From assembly GCA_902600485.1 (NCBI GenBank), contig CACKJD010000001.1, positions 51,001 to 115,000 on the forward strand: DNA of 64,000 bases. The letters are read 5' to 3'. The notes under the pieces are model-generated. The model saw only the letters and a list, made by a program, of their open reading frames with translations, was not told the origin of the DNA and ran no database searches. The position numbers and the translations under genes are program-made. This stretch comes from an uncultured Pelagibacteraceae bacterium. Lineage in GTDB: Bacteria; Pseudomonadota; Alphaproteobacteria; Pelagibacterales; Pelagibacteraceae. Every line of letters begins with the position of its first letter. Position 1 is the first letter of the stretch. Below are positions 1 to 10,205 of the stretch, piece by piece.

Positions 1-947
1 ATAAATTTATATAAAAAATTTTTTTTAACATCAGTTTCTCTTATTAACCAACCAAGATTTTTTTTGACATAGTATTTTGCATTAAAAAATTGATGGTCAT
101 CCTTAGCGAATGGGTAAGGTATAGCTAAAAAAGGTGTTTCTAAAAATACCAATTCGTTAATAGTAGATGCACCTGATCTTGTTATTACAAAATCACTTTT
201 TTTTATAATTTTATGTAAATCTTTATCATATGAAAAAACACTAAAATTCATTTTTTTTGACAAATAAAAATTTTTAAGATCTTTTAAATTATTTATACTA
301 GTTTGATGAAAAATTTTAATTTTATATTTTTTCGATAGCTTTATTAAGTCTTTATTAAATAAAGTATCGAATTTCTTTGCACTTTGACTTCCGCCTATTA
401 TTAATATTGTAAATGATTTTGATTTTTTTATAGCTCTATATTTAGAAAGAAAAATATTTTTTCTGATTAAGGGTTTGATCACAAAATTTTTAAACATCAT
501 TTTTTTTGGTAAATTTTTTATTTTTCTATTATAAGTAAATATTTTATCACAATAATTTAATAATAACAGATTTGATCTTCCTATAACCATATTTGGTTCA
601 AACAAAAAAATTTTTAATTTTAACATTCTGGCAGCTAAACAAATAGGTACGGACATGTAGCCCCCTGTAGATATTATTATTTCAATTTTTTTATTATTTA
701 AAAAGAAGTATGACTTTAATATAGATAAGGCAAAAGAAATTATAAAAGGCATAAAAAGAAATATATTTCTGCTAAATTTAGGTAAATCTATTTGCTTAAT
801 TTTATATTTTTTTTTATTTAGATAAGTAATTCCTCTTTTATCAGTGCAAATGAAAATTTTATTTTTGTCTGATAAATAATCATATAAAACCTGTGCCGGA
901 ATTACATGACCTCCTGTACCTCCAGTGCTGATGACAATTTTTTTCAT
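1..947 (-). CDS. murG: MurG, UDP-GlcNAc:lipid I N-acetylglucosaminyltransferase (C-terminus off the window)
   Basis: MurG adds GlcNAc to lipid I to make lipid II on the inner face of the cytoplasmic membrane. Reading leftward from an ATG at 947, the protein begins MKKIVISTGGTGGHVIPAQ, with the family's glycine-rich GGTGGH loop at the N-terminus. The frame stays open to base 1, about 315 codons. The last visible part carries DHQFFNA, resembling the DxQ..NA donor-site motif, followed by a GWLIRE stretch. Family length is about 360 residues, so roughly 45 are missing beyond the edge. The start lies 4 nt after the ftsW stop, as expected for the last visible gene of the dcw operon. Confidence 0.95.
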   Translation of the reverse strand, partial: MKKIVISTGGTGGHVIPAQVLYDYLSDKNKIFICTDKRGITYLNKKKYKIKQIDLPKFSRNIFLFMPFIISFALSILKSYFFLNNKKIEIIISTGGYMSVPICLAARMLKLKIFLFEPNMVIGRSNLLLLNYCDKIFTYNRKIKNLPKKMMFKNFVIKPLIRKNIFLSKYRAIKKSKSFTILIIGGSQSAKKFDTLFNKDLIKLSKKYKIKIFHQTSINNLKDLKNFYLSKKMNFSVFSYDKDLHKIIKKSDFVITRSGASTINELVFLETPFLAIPYPFAKDDHQFFNAKYYVKKNLGWLIRETDVKKNFLYKF

Positions 948-951
948 ACGT

Positions 952-2070
952 TTAAATCTTTCTTTTCGTAAAATTTAGTATTAATCCTGCAAGTATTGAT
1001 GAGCTTAATATTGAAGATCCTCCGTAACTTAAAAAGGGTAAGGTCATGCCTGTTGTTGGTAGAAATCTAATATTTACACCAACATGAATTAACACCTGGA
1101 AAATAATTAATAATATAGATCCAATTAAAACAAGTTTATTTATATTATTTTTTTCTGACGGAATTTTTTTAAATACTTTAAATATCAAAAGTAAGAAAAT
1201 GAATAAAATAAATAATATTATCAAAATTCCAAACTCTTCAGAAATAACTGAAATTACGTAATCTGTATGAGCCTCAGGGACACGTGTATTTAATGTTCCT
1301 TCACCAACACCTTTTCCAAAAAAACCTCCATCAATAATTGCATCAGTTGCTTTTTCTGACTGGTAATTACCACTAGATTTTTTATCGAAAAATGCTGCTA
1401 TTCTATATTTGATGTAAGAAAACTTAGGTAAATATATAATTAAATATCCTAATAATGAGATGGAGGCTAATATTAAAAAGTTAAATAAATAAAGATTTAT
1501 GCCTGACACAAATATAAGACACAGCCACACACAAGATATTAATAAAGTTTGTCCCACATCTGGTTGTAAGACCAAAAAAAATAAAATGGGTAAAACAATT
1601 AATGTGCTTAAAAAAAGTTTTAGGTAATCATTAGACGTAAACCTTGAGCCAATAACCATTGATAAAAATATTATTAAAAAAGGTTTTAAAAATTCAATGG
1701 GCTGAAACCTTGGTATAATTGGAATATCTAGCCACCTTTTTGAACCTTTAACTTCAATTCCAAAAATTGGAACTAATAATAAAGAAATAAAAAAGATAAA
1801 AAAAATGATTACTCCTATTTTATAAATGTCACTTTCTGGGATTGCCGAAAAAAAAATTATTAAAGTTAAACCAAGAGAAATATAAATCAGGTGTCTTATG
1901 AAAAAATAGTAATTATTTGTACCAAACTTAGAGGATGCAATTAATGATGTTGATACTAAAGAAAAAAAAATACCTAATACAATTAAGGATATAAATAAAA
2001 AAAAAATTACTTTATCTAAATTTTTCCACCAATCGTAAATAAAATTATCGTAAATATTTTTATTTTCCAT
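952..2070 (-). CDS. ftsW: FtsW, division-specific SEDS peptidoglycan polymerase
   Basis: Polytopic SEDS-family protein of 372 aa that polymerises lipid II at the septum together with the class B PBP FtsI, encoded upstream. Hydrophobic helices fill most of the sequence. The conserved C-terminal LSYGGSS motif near residues 347-353, the internal LQPDVGQTLL segment near residue 167 and the EAHTDYVISVISEEFG block are typical of FtsW/RodA. Placement between murD and murG supports FtsW rather than RodA. ATG at 2070; the start overlaps the murD 3' end by 11 nt, indicating translational coupling. Confidence 0.95.
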   Translation of the reverse strand: MENKNIYDNFIYDWWKNLDKVIFFLFISLIVLGIFFSLVSTSLIASSKFGTNNYYFFIRHLIYISLGLTLIIFFSAIPESDIYKIGVIIFFIFFISLLLVPIFGIEVKGSKRWLDIPIIPRFQPIEFLKPFLIIFLSMVIGSRFTSNDYLKLFLSTLIVLPILFFLVLQPDVGQTLLISCVWLCLIFVSGINLYLFNFLILASISLLGYLIIYLPKFSYIKYRIAAFFDKKSSGNYQSEKATDAIIDGGFFGKGVGEGTLNTRVPEAHTDYVISVISEEFGILIILFILFIFLLLIFKVFKKIPSEKNNINKLVLIGSILLIIFQVLIHVGVNIRFLPTTGMTLPFLSYGGSSILSSSILAGLILNFTKRKI

Positions 2071-3355
2071 ATAACTTTATATTTTTTAATATTGAATTAA
2101 AACGTTCTCCACGATGTTCAAAATTTTTGAATTGATCAAATGAAGCAGCTGCGGGGCTAAATAACACTATTTTTTTATTTTTATCTTTTTTAATGTCATT
2201 TTTTACAGCTATGATTGCTTTTTTTAAATTTTTCAAATACTTAAAATTTATCTTATTTTTAAATTGATTGACAAAATAATTCTTATTTTTACCAATTATA
2301 TAAGCACAAATGTTTTTATAATATTTTTTTTCTAAAATAAATTTATCACCTTTTTTAAACAAACCACCAACTATCCAATAAATATTTTGATAAGTAGATA
2401 AAAGTCCATTGGTCGAAGAGAAAGTGGTAGATTTTGAGTCATTAATTATTTTTAAATTAAATTTATTGTAAACAATTTGTTTTCTAAATTTTAATCCTTT
2501 GAATGAGTTAAGGGATTTGAATATTATATTATCAGGTATTCCAAAAATTTTTGATATTTTATAAACGAAATGAATGTTATTTAAATTATTTTTATCCAAT
2601 AAATAATCATTATTAATATTTTTCTTAAAAAAATTAGCTTTGTTATAATTAACTTTTATAATTTTAGATTTAATATTTTTGTTTAATAAAAGTCTATTTA
2701 TTATTACACTATCCCGCTCTATAAGTGATAGTTTATTTTTTTCTTGATCACAAATTAGTTTAACTTTAGCTTTTGCATATTTTTTGAGGCTTTTGTGTCT
2801 ATCTAAATGATCTGCATTTAAGTTTAAAATCACCGCATAATCAGATTTAAAATACTTGCTATAAGATATTTGATATGATGATGCCTCAACTATAAAAATA
2901 GTATTCTTTTTAATTTTTTTTTCTTGTAAAGGTGATTTTCCAATATTGCCAACTAACCTAACATCCAATTTTTTTAATTTAAAAATATTATATAACATTT
3001 GACAAGTGCTAGATTTTCCATTCGTTCCCGTGATAGTTATTTTATTATTATTTGGATATGTTAAGTAAAAAATATCAAGTTCAGTGATTACCCTACTCCA
3101 ATTCTTGATTATATATTTTTTAAGATTGCATCTTTGAAAATCTATACCTGGGCTTAATATGATAAAATCAAATTTTAGCTTAATAATATTGTTTTTACTA
3201 AGGAAGTATTTTTTGTTTTTTTTATATTTTAACGAAAAATCGTCATCAAAAATCTTAACATCATTTTTCTTTTTTAAAAAATTTAAGCATGAATGACCAG
3301 AAAGACCCATACCATAAATTAATATTTTCTTTTTTACAAAATCTATAGTTTGCAT
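2060..3355 (-). CDS. murD: MurD, UDP-N-acetylmuramoyl-L-alanine:D-glutamate ligase
   Basis: Cytoplasmic Mur ligase that adds D-glutamate to UDP-MurNAc-L-alanine using ATP. The ATP-binding TGTNGKSS loop is present, followed by the Mur-ligase core (EASSYQ, NADHLDRH) and the C-terminal NDSKSTT and SPAAASFDQF motifs. A longer frame begins upstream at 3442, but the natural start is the ATG at 3355 (MQTIDFVKKK). It shares one base with the mraY stop (TAATG), gives 431 aa and starts just before the Rossmann-like N-terminal domain. The extra 29 codons upstream overlap mraY and look non-native. Confidence 0.95.
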   Translation of the reverse strand: MQTIDFVKKKILIYGMGLSGHSCLNFLKKKNDVKIFDDDFSLKYKKNKKYFLSKNNIIKLKFDFIILSPGIDFQRCNLKKYIIKNWSRVITELDIFYLTYPNNNKITITGTNGKSSTCQMLYNIFKLKKLDVRLVGNIGKSPLQEKKIKKNTIFIVEASSYQISYSKYFKSDYAVILNLNADHLDRHKSLKKYAKAKVKLICDQEKNKLSLIERDSVIINRLLLNKNIKSKIIKVNYNKANFFKKNINNDYLLDKNNLNNIHFVYKISKIFGIPDNIIFKSLNSFKGLKFRKQIVYNKFNLKIINDSKSTTFSSTNGLLSTYQNIYWIVGGLFKKGDKFILEKKYYKNICAYIIGKNKNYFVNQFKNKINFKYLKNLKKAIIAVKNDIKKDKNKKIVLFSPAAASFDQFKNFEHRGERFNSILKNIKLYGK

Positions 3356-4440
3356 TATCTTAATTTTAATGTTGCAAGACCGATCATTGCTAAAATTAGA
3401 GAAATAATCCAAAATCTTATGACTACTGTAGATTCTGCCCACCCTTTTTTCTCAAAATGATGATGTATAGGGGCCATCATGAATATTCTTTTTCCAGTTA
3501 ATTTAAAAGAAATTACCTGTACAATTACAGAAATAGCCTCTAAAACAAAAAGTCCTCCTGTTATTGCTAAAACTATCTCATGTTTTGTTACTATTCCTAC
3601 AGCGCCCAAAGAACCACCTAACGCTAAAGAACCAGTATCGCCCATAAATATTTTTGCAGGAGGAGCATTAAACCATAAAAATCCTATCGATGATCCGATA
3701 ATTGCTCCACAGAAAACAGCCACTTCTCCAACTCCCTCTATGTAAGGTATTAAAAGATATTCAGCAAAAATTATATTACCTGATACATAACTTATAAACG
3801 CAAAACATCCTGCAACTAAAATGACTGGTACAGTGGCTAACCCATCGAGACCATCTGTTAAATTAACCGCATTAGATGATCCAACAATTACAAATAAGTA
3901 AAAAGGAATAAAAAACCATCCTAAATTTATTACTAGGTTTTTAAAAAAAGGAAAATATAAATTATTAGTCAATTCTGACCCTATGAATTTATATAAGATT
4001 ATTAAAGAAATTAGACTAATAATTATTTGTATTAAAAATTTTAATTTTGACGAAATTCCAGAAGAATTTTTTTTTTTTATCTTTTTATAATCATCAAAAG
4101 CACCAAGTGTCCCGAATGAAAAAGTTATAAAGATTAACAACCAATTGTATGGGTTAAATAAATCTGACCATAGAAAAACTCCAGCAAATAATCCAATTAA
4201 AATTAACACACCGCCCATTGTAGGTGTTCCTATTTTTTTTATAAGATGTTCCTCCGGTCCATCCAATCTTATTGGGTTGGTAATTTTTTTTGTAGAAAAA
4301 AAATTTATAAATCTTTCACCAATAATAAAAACTATAATCATTGATGTAATAACTGCTAATCCAGTTCGCACAGTTAAAAAATTAAAAAAATTTAAAAAGG
4401 AGTAGGTATCTGAATAGTTAATTAATAAATTATAAAGCAT
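3355..4440 (-). CDS. mraY: MraY, phospho-N-acetylmuramoyl-pentapeptide transferase
   Basis: Integral membrane enzyme of 361 aa that transfers phospho-MurNAc-pentapeptide to undecaprenyl phosphate, forming lipid I. Visible family motifs are PTMGG near residue 73, DDYKK near residue 116 (catalytic Asp pair), NLTDGLDGLA near residue 193, MGDTGSLALGG near residue 265 and the PIHHHFEKKG histidine motif near residue 324. The start ATG at 4440 overlaps the murE-murF stop by one base (TAATG), and the stop overlaps murD in the same way. This tight coupling is typical of the dcw operon. Confidence 0.97.
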   Translation of the reverse strand: MLYNLLINYSDTYSFLNFFNFLTVRTGLAVITSMIIVFIIGERFINFFSTKKITNPIRLDGPEEHLIKKIGTPTMGGVLILIGLFAGVFLWSDLFNPYNWLLIFITFSFGTLGAFDDYKKIKKKNSSGISSKLKFLIQIIISLISLIILYKFIGSELTNNLYFPFFKNLVINLGWFFIPFYLFVIVGSSNAVNLTDGLDGLATVPVILVAGCFAFISYVSGNIIFAEYLLIPYIEGVGEVAVFCGAIIGSSIGFLWFNAPPAKIFMGDTGSLALGGSLGAVGIVTKHEIVLAITGGLFVLEAISVIVQVISFKLTGKRIFMMAPIHHHFEKKGWAESTVVIRFWIISLILAMIGLATLKLR

Positions 4441-7262
4441 TATAAATTTTTAATAATTTTGTTTAAACCTGTTGAATTTGATCCTTTTACCATTAAATAG
4501 CTATTATTTGGTAGATCATTTTTTATTAATTTATAAATATCCATTATATTTTTTACTACTCTCCCTCTAATTTGTGGTTTTAATTTGTTATATGTATGTT
4601 TAATATGATCTCCATAAACGAAGATTTTATTTATATTCGAATTATTTAAATATCTCGCAATTTCGTAATGTAAATTTTTGGAATGTTTTCCAAGTTCTAA
4701 CATGTCACCTAATAGTAAAAATTTTTTGTTATTATTCTTATAAAGAGAATCATATTTTTCCAAAGTAAATTTTAAAGATAATGGGTTTGAATTATAGCTT
4801 TCATCAATAATTGTTATTTTTTTTGAACCTTTTCTAAAGTTAATTGTTGATCCCCGACTTTCAGGAATACAAAAACCAGAAAATAAGTTACGATTAAGTT
4901 TCTCAATATCAAAATAAACGCTTATTATGCTTATAGTCGCAAGTATATTTTCGATTTGATTAGATAAATTTTCTGAAACTAAGAAAGATTTTTTTTCTCC
5001 TTTAATTTTTAACTTTATTAGATAACCTTTTTTCCTTTTTTTTTTTCCTAAGAAAATAATGTCAGCATTAATATTAGATTTACTATATTTCATAATTTTG
5101 AGACCACGATTTTTTGATTTTCTTAAGAAATATTTATAATATTGATCATCCATGTTTATAACCATTGTTCCACCACTAACAATATTGTCTATTATTTCAG
5201 ACTTAGCTTTAGCAATATGATTAAGATTTTTAAAATTTTTTATATGTGCATAAGAAATATTTGTTATTAAACCTAAATTTGGTTTAATCAATTTAGTTAA
5301 ATAATCTATCTCCCCCTTTTTATCCATACCTGCCTCAAGCACAGAAAATTTTGCAGTTTCTGGCATGTTAAAAATACTCAATGGAACTCCAAATTTATTG
5401 TTGAATGAACGTTTTGAAGAATAGGTTTTTTCTAATTTATTAAGACAAAATCCTGTTAATTCTTTTACTGAAGTCTTTCCTGCAGAACCGGTGATTGATA
5501 TTGTATTAGTATTCAAAGATTTCCTTAATATTGAGCTTGCAGTGTTTAATAAATTTAATGGATTTCTAATAAATTTTAATTTTGAATTTTTAACTCTAAA
5601 ATTTGATATTGCTAAAATTGCACCATTGTTTAAGGCCTCAATCGCAAACTTGTTTCCGTCAAATTTTTTTCCCTTTATTCCGAAAAATATTGAATTTTTG
5701 TGAATAATTTTGGAATTGATTGATGCAGAATTTAGAGTTTTTTTTTTATTAATAATTCCGTAACCAAAAATTTCATTTAAGATGTTTGTTTTAATTGATT
5801 TAGATAAAATTTTATTTTTTTTTTTTATTGCATTTAAAATTTCTTTTTTATCAGAAAATTTATTTTGTTTTTTATACTCTTGGTAATTTTCATGTCCTTT
5901 ACCTGCTACTATCAAAATATCCCCTGATCTTAATTTTTTAATAGCTATATTTATTGCTTTTGCTCTAGATGGAATTTCAAAAAATCTTTTTGTTTTTAAA
6001 CCTTTTTTAATTTGATTTCTTATTAATTTTGGACTCTCTAATCTTGGGTTATCATCAGTAAGATAAATATCGTCACAATAATTTCGTGCTACTATTCCCA
6101 TCATTGGCCTTTTTTCTTTATCCCTATTTCCCCCACAACCAAAAATTAAATTAATTTTACTTAAAGGGAAATCCTCTTTTATATTTATTAGTAAAGTCTT
6201 GAGCGCATGAGGTGTATGTGCGTAATCTATTATAACTTTGGCTTTATTTTTCAAATTTCCAACCTTTTCAAATCTGCCGTCAATTGGTTTAATTTTATTT
6301 ATTGATTTTAAAATATTATCTATTTTTAGGCCTGAAAGATAAGCAGCGATTATCGCAAACATTAAATTTTTAATTTGAGTATCTCCGATAAGTGTCGTTT
6401 TGAATGAATAATTTTTATTATTTATTTTAAGATCAATCTTTTTGTGGTCGTTAATTTTTTGGATTTTTTTTATGTAAATAAATGATTCTGAATTACCTAA
6501 GGTATACTTTTTAAAATTTTTTTTTTTTGAAATTCTATTTAATATATTTGACTCTTTAATCTTCTCCTCAAAAATTACATTACCTCTCAAATTTAATAAT
6601 TCATTAAAAAGTTTAAGTTTTGAATTAAGATAATCTTTAAAAGTTTTATGGTAGTCAATATGATCTCTAGTAAGATTAGTAAAAATAGCAGATTTAAATT
6701 TTATGTTGTTTAATCTATGCTGTTTTAATCCATGGCTGGAGGCCTCTAACATCACATTTTCAATTTTTAATTTCTTTAATTTCTGTAATATTTTATGAAT
6801 GTTTAAGGGGTCAATAGTTGTATTATTAGTTTTTAATTTAAATTTTTTTGTTAGTACACCAAGTGTTCCGATTGAGGCTACTTTTTTATTATTTAAAACT
6901 AATATTTGATTATAAAAATTAGCTACTGATGTTTTTCCATTTGTACCAGTTACGGCTATAATATTTTTTGGTTTTGATTTATAATATCGACTGGAAGCTT
7001 CAGATAATAGTTTTCTGGGGTCTTTATATTTAAGAAACAAAATTTTATTTTTATTAAAACCCTCAAATTTTAAATTAGAAATAATTACCTTAGCTCCATT
7101 ATTAATTGCATTACCTATGTAATTGCTGCCTTTTCTATGATTGCCATTAATTGCAAAAAAAATATCGTTTTTTTTGCAATCTTTGCTGTTAAATCTTATA
7201 TTGTTGAAATTAATATTTTTGTATTTTTTTTTTATATTTTTTAAAACTTTGCCCAATAACAT
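4440..7262 (-). CDS. MurE-MurF fusion: meso-DAP ligase plus D-Ala-D-Ala ligase in one chain
   Basis: A single 940-aa open frame carries two complete Mur ligases. Residues 1 to about 485 are MurE, with the ATP loop TGTNGKTS at 105-112 and the DDNPRLES motif around 403-410. A DNPR sequence is the known marker for meso-diaminopimelate specificity. Residues about 488-940 are MurF, with its own loop TGSAGKTS at 591-598. No stop or frameshift separates them, and both keep the C-terminal ligase domain. It replaces the adjacent separate murE and murF genes found in most dcw clusters, between ftsI and mraY. ATG start at 7262. Confidence 0.93.
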   Translation of the reverse strand: MLLGKVLKNIKKKYKNINFNNIRFNSKDCKKNDIFFAINGNHRKGSNYIGNAINNGAKVIISNLKFEGFNKNKILFLKYKDPRKLLSEASSRYYKSKPKNIIAVTGTNGKTSVANFYNQILVLNNKKVASIGTLGVLTKKFKLKTNNTTIDPLNIHKILQKLKKLKIENVMLEASSHGLKQHRLNNIKFKSAIFTNLTRDHIDYHKTFKDYLNSKLKLFNELLNLRGNVIFEEKIKESNILNRISKKKNFKKYTLGNSESFIYIKKIQKINDHKKIDLKINNKNYSFKTTLIGDTQIKNLMFAIIAAYLSGLKIDNILKSINKIKPIDGRFEKVGNLKNKAKVIIDYAHTPHALKTLLINIKEDFPLSKINLIFGCGGNRDKEKRPMMGIVARNYCDDIYLTDDNPRLESPKLIRNQIKKGLKTKRFFEIPSRAKAINIAIKKLRSGDILIVAGKGHENYQEYKKQNKFSDKKEILNAIKKKNKILSKSIKTNILNEIFGYGIINKKKTLNSASINSKIIHKNSIFFGIKGKKFDGNKFAIEALNNGAILAISNFRVKNSKLKFIRNPLNLLNTASSILRKSLNTNTISITGSAGKTSVKELTGFCLNKLEKTYSSKRSFNNKFGVPLSIFNMPETAKFSVLEAGMDKKGEIDYLTKLIKPNLGLITNISYAHIKNFKNLNHIAKAKSEIIDNIVSGGTMVINMDDQYYKYFLRKSKNRGLKIMKYSKSNINADIIFLGKKKRKKGYLIKLKIKGEKKSFLVSENLSNQIENILATISIISVYFDIEKLNRNLFSGFCIPESRGSTINFRKGSKKITIIDESYNSNPLSLKFTLEKYDSLYKNNNKKFLLLGDMLELGKHSKNLHYEIARYLNNSNINKIFVYGDHIKHTYNKLKPQIRGRVVKNIMDIYKLIKNDLPNNSYLMVKGSNSTGLNKIIKNL

Positions 7263-7274
7263 TATTTTAAAATC

Positions 7275-8930
7275 TTAGTACTTTGTGGCTAAAATAGGTC
7301 CTATTTTATCAATAATTTTCCCCGCTATTTCAACTGAAGTCCATCCGGCTGTGTTAAATGGCGTTCCTTCAAAAGAACCAGGTTTGTTTCGATATTTATA
7401 TACATAATCTTTTGATAATTTAGTATCTTCTAACAATATAACCAAAACATATTTGGGATCTGAAATTGGAAAAACCGATGCAAAAGTATTAATTTTTTTG
7501 TTTGTATATAATCCATTTTCAACCAATTGTGCTGTACCTGTTTTTCCTCCTATTTCGTAACCCTCTACATCAGATAAGCTAGCTGTCCCATTAGTTACAA
7601 CTTTTCTTAAAATAGGGTTTATTTTGGCACTCACATCACTATTTAGAATTTTTTTTCTTTTAGAAATATCATATTTTTTTTTGATCAAAGTTGGATTTAC
7701 TTGATAGCCACCATTTGACAAAATTGCATAACCCTTTGCTAACTGAAGTGGTGTAGTAGTTATTCCGTGTCCATATGATACTGTTTTAAGCTTACAATCA
7801 TTCCATGTAAAAGGTAATGGCATTCCCACTTCCTCAATATCAAATTCCATCTTGTTTAAAATTCCAATTAGGCCCAAAAATTCTTTCATTTTTTTTTTTC
7901 CTATTATTTGACCAATTTTTACTGATCCAATGTTGCTAGAATTTATCAAAATATCCTCTACAGTTAAATCTTTTGGCAAATCTTCATCATATTCAGAAAT
8001 AATTCTTCCACCACATTTCATTTTTTTTTCCAAGTTCATAAACATGTCGTTAGAAGAAATTAAACCATAATTTAAACCAGCTGCAATTGTGAATGTTTTA
8101 AAAACCGATCCAAGTTCATAGACACCTTTTGTTGCACGATTTATATATTTTCTATCAGATATACTTTTTCTTTGATTTAAGTCAAAGTCAGGAATTGAAA
8201 CTAGTGATAATATCTCGCCATTATTTACATTCATTAGTATCCCTGTTCCACCTATGTTTTTAAATACATTTTGTGCATTTAATAATTCATTTCGAATTAT
8301 AAACTGCAATTCTTTATCAAGGGTTAAAACAAGTTGTTTTCGACCATCTTTTAATTTGTTATCGAAAGTCTTTTCTATACCGGAAATACCATTATTATCA
8401 TTATCGATCTGCCCTAGAAGGTGAGAAAAAAGATTTTTGTCTGGATAGATTCTGGTTATTTTAGGTTCTAGTCTGATTGATTTTTCTCCTAAAAGTTTAA
8501 TTTTTTCAAATCTTTCAGGTGTTACTTGTTTTTGAATATAAAAGAATTTTTTTCCATAAAGTTTTTTTTTAATTTCTGATATATTTTGTTTTGGAAAAGT
8601 ATATTGTAATTTTATTAATAGTTTTTCTTTATCTTTAACTAATTTTGGGTCAATTCCAACATTTGTAGTAAGTACAGATTTACTTACATAATTTCCATTT
8701 CTATCAGTTATGTCAGCTCTATTAATTTGATTAGAGATATAAATTCTTTTTTCGAATGTTTTTGATGACAGATATATAATTCTAGTTGAGTACAAAATAA
8801 TTATAATAAATATCACTATAAATATGAAGGCGACCCGATTTAAATCTATTTTGAATTTACTACTATTGAAATTATCTAGATCCAAATTCGAACTGTTAAT
8901 AGTTATTTTATTAAAATCATCTTTATTCAT
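7275..8930 (-). CDS. ftsI: FtsI (PBP3), septal peptidoglycan transpeptidase
   Basis: Class B penicillin-binding protein, 551 aa, that cross-links septal peptidoglycan. One N-terminal membrane anchor lies near residues 31-55, followed by the PBP dimerisation domain and the transpeptidase domain. Active-site motifs are all present: SVFK with nucleophile Ser275, SSN at 331-333 and KTG at 463-465. Partner FtsW is encoded in the same operon. The start overlaps the ftsL 3' end by 8 nt. Confidence 0.96.
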   Translation of the reverse strand: MNKDDFNKITINSSNLDLDNFNSSKFKIDLNRVAFIFIVIFIIIILYSTRIIYLSSKTFEKRIYISNQINRADITDRNGNYVSKSVLTTNVGIDPKLVKDKEKLLIKLQYTFPKQNISEIKKKLYGKKFFYIQKQVTPERFEKIKLLGEKSIRLEPKITRIYPDKNLFSHLLGQIDNDNNGISGIEKTFDNKLKDGRKQLVLTLDKELQFIIRNELLNAQNVFKNIGGTGILMNVNNGEILSLVSIPDFDLNQRKSISDRKYINRATKGVYELGSVFKTFTIAAGLNYGLISSNDMFMNLEKKMKCGGRIISEYDEDLPKDLTVEDILINSSNIGSVKIGQIIGKKKMKEFLGLIGILNKMEFDIEEVGMPLPFTWNDCKLKTVSYGHGITTTPLQLAKGYAILSNGGYQVNPTLIKKKYDISKRKKILNSDVSAKINPILRKVVTNGTASLSDVEGYEIGGKTGTAQLVENGLYTNKKINTFASVFPISDPKYVLVILLEDTKLSKDYVYKYRNKPGSFEGTPFNTAGWTSVEIAGKIIDKIGPILATKY

Positions 8931-9186
8931 TTTGAGATAAATGTTTAAATTTACTGAGTTCTATAACTTCTAAATTATCAAGAAATTTATTTTTAAATTC
9001 AAATAATCTTTGAGGTGATCTGAGATAATCGTTTTGCAATTTAATAATTTCTTTTCTATTAATCAAAATTTTAATTTTTTCATTAGAATTAAATATTTTA
9101 TTTTCTAATTCTCTTGTAGAGTTTTTAATAATTGATGTTGTTATCACCAAAAAAAAAATTATAAAAACTAATACATATTTTTTCAT
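8923..9186 (-). CDS. ftsL: FtsL-like small divisome protein
   Basis: An 87-aa bitopic protein with a short cytoplasmic N-terminus, one strong membrane helix (about residues 4-20) and a charged segment likely to form a coiled coil (residues 25-70). FtsL family members are poorly conserved, so the call rests on size, topology and exact position between rsmH and ftsI, with overlaps of 4 and 8 nt. In other bacteria FtsL links FtsB/FtsQ to activation of FtsWI. Confidence 0.8.
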   Translation of the reverse strand: MKKYVLVFIIFFLVITTSIIKNSTRELENKIFNSNEKIKILINRKEIIKLQNDYLRSPQRLFEFKNKFLDNLEVIELSKFKHLSQNE

Positions 9187-10187
9187 AATTTTAGAGATAG
9201 TTTTTCAATTTCCAGTAAATTTTTGAATTTCCTATATAAAAATTTTGTATCTATTTTATTTGTGTTGTTTCTTTTAATTGATCTCAGCTTAGCTGATCTT
9301 GAAGGAGGATTAATTTTAATTTCTCTACTTGTTGGTGTAATTACTTTCTTGTTAATTATGCTAAAAGCTAATTCCTCATTTTTGTTTACAGGCAAATATC
9401 TTGATACCGATCTATGGGTAGAAATTGTATTAAAAAAGAATTTACAGATTTTGTCTTCTATAGAATGAAATGTAACGGTTACTATAATTCCCTTATTTGA
9501 AATTATGTTGCTTGATTTTGATAAGGCGATAATTAATTCACTTATTTCACTATTAACTAAAATTCTCAATGCCTGAAAGATTTTAGTTGCTTTATTTTTT
9601 TTTGTAAATTTTTTTTTAGATGAGTTTATTAAATTAACAAGACCTTCTGTATCAATATTTTTAATACTCCTTTCTTTAATTATTTTTTTAGCTATAAATT
9701 TTGCATTTCTTTCATCACCAAAATATTTAAATATTCGCTCTAAATCTTCCGCTTGGAGCCTACTAATAACATCGTGAGCTGAAAATTTATTATGGCCCAT
9801 TTTCATATTCAATTTACCTTTATGATTAAATGATAGACCCTTTGATTTATCTTTGATCTGACTATAAGAAAAACCTAAATCAAATATTATACCATCAATT
9901 TTTTTTGGTAATTTAATGTTATCAATTTCACTGAATTTTTTGTTATGAAACTCAAATCTATTTTTAAATTTTTGCTTAAATTTAATTGCAACCTTTGTAG
10001 ATTCAGAGTCCCTATCAAAAGCGATTACTCTTGTATTTGGAAATTCTAATATTTTTTTTGTATATCCGCCTTGACCAAAAGTACAGTCAATAAAGGTGCC
10101 ACCATTCTGAGGGGAAATAATACTTAATACTTCATTAAGTAGTACCGGGTAATGTAAATTTTTATCCGATACAATGGTGACACTCAT
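9183..10187 (-). CDS. rsmH: RsmH (MraW), 16S rRNA m4C1402 methyltransferase
   Basis: SAM-dependent methyltransferase, 334 aa, that N4-methylates C1402 of 16S rRNA. The N-terminus has HYPVLLNEVL and the SAM-binding stretch TFIDCTFGQGGYTKKIL. Further family motifs are DGIIFDLGFSYSQI and, towards the C-terminus, VTFHSIEDKICKFFF and PTSREIKINPPSRSAKLRSI. Slightly longer than the usual 300-320 aa through a short C-terminal tail. It sits between ftsZ and ftsL, whereas in the canonical order rsmH directly follows mraZ. Confidence 0.96.
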   Translation of the reverse strand: MSVTIVSDKNLHYPVLLNEVLSIISPQNGGTFIDCTFGQGGYTKKILEFPNTRVIAFDRDSESTKVAIKFKQKFKNRFEFHNKKFSEIDNIKLPKKIDGIIFDLGFSYSQIKDKSKGLSFNHKGKLNMKMGHNKFSAHDVISRLQAEDLERIFKYFGDERNAKFIAKKIIKERSIKNIDTEGLVNLINSSKKKFTKKNKATKIFQALRILVNSEISELIIALSKSSNIISNKGIIVTVTFHSIEDKICKFFFNTISTHRSVSRYLPVNKNEELAFSIINKKVITPTSREIKINPPSRSAKLRSIKRNNTNKIDTKFLYRKFKNLLEIEKLSLKL

Positions 10188-10205
10188 CTATTTTTTCAAA
10201 GACCA

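Noticed and set aside
3479..4405. Two plus-strand open frames of 86-88 aa across mraY
   Set aside because: Antisense to conserved mraY motifs. Open frames opposite a membrane-protein gene are expected by chance in AT-rich DNA.
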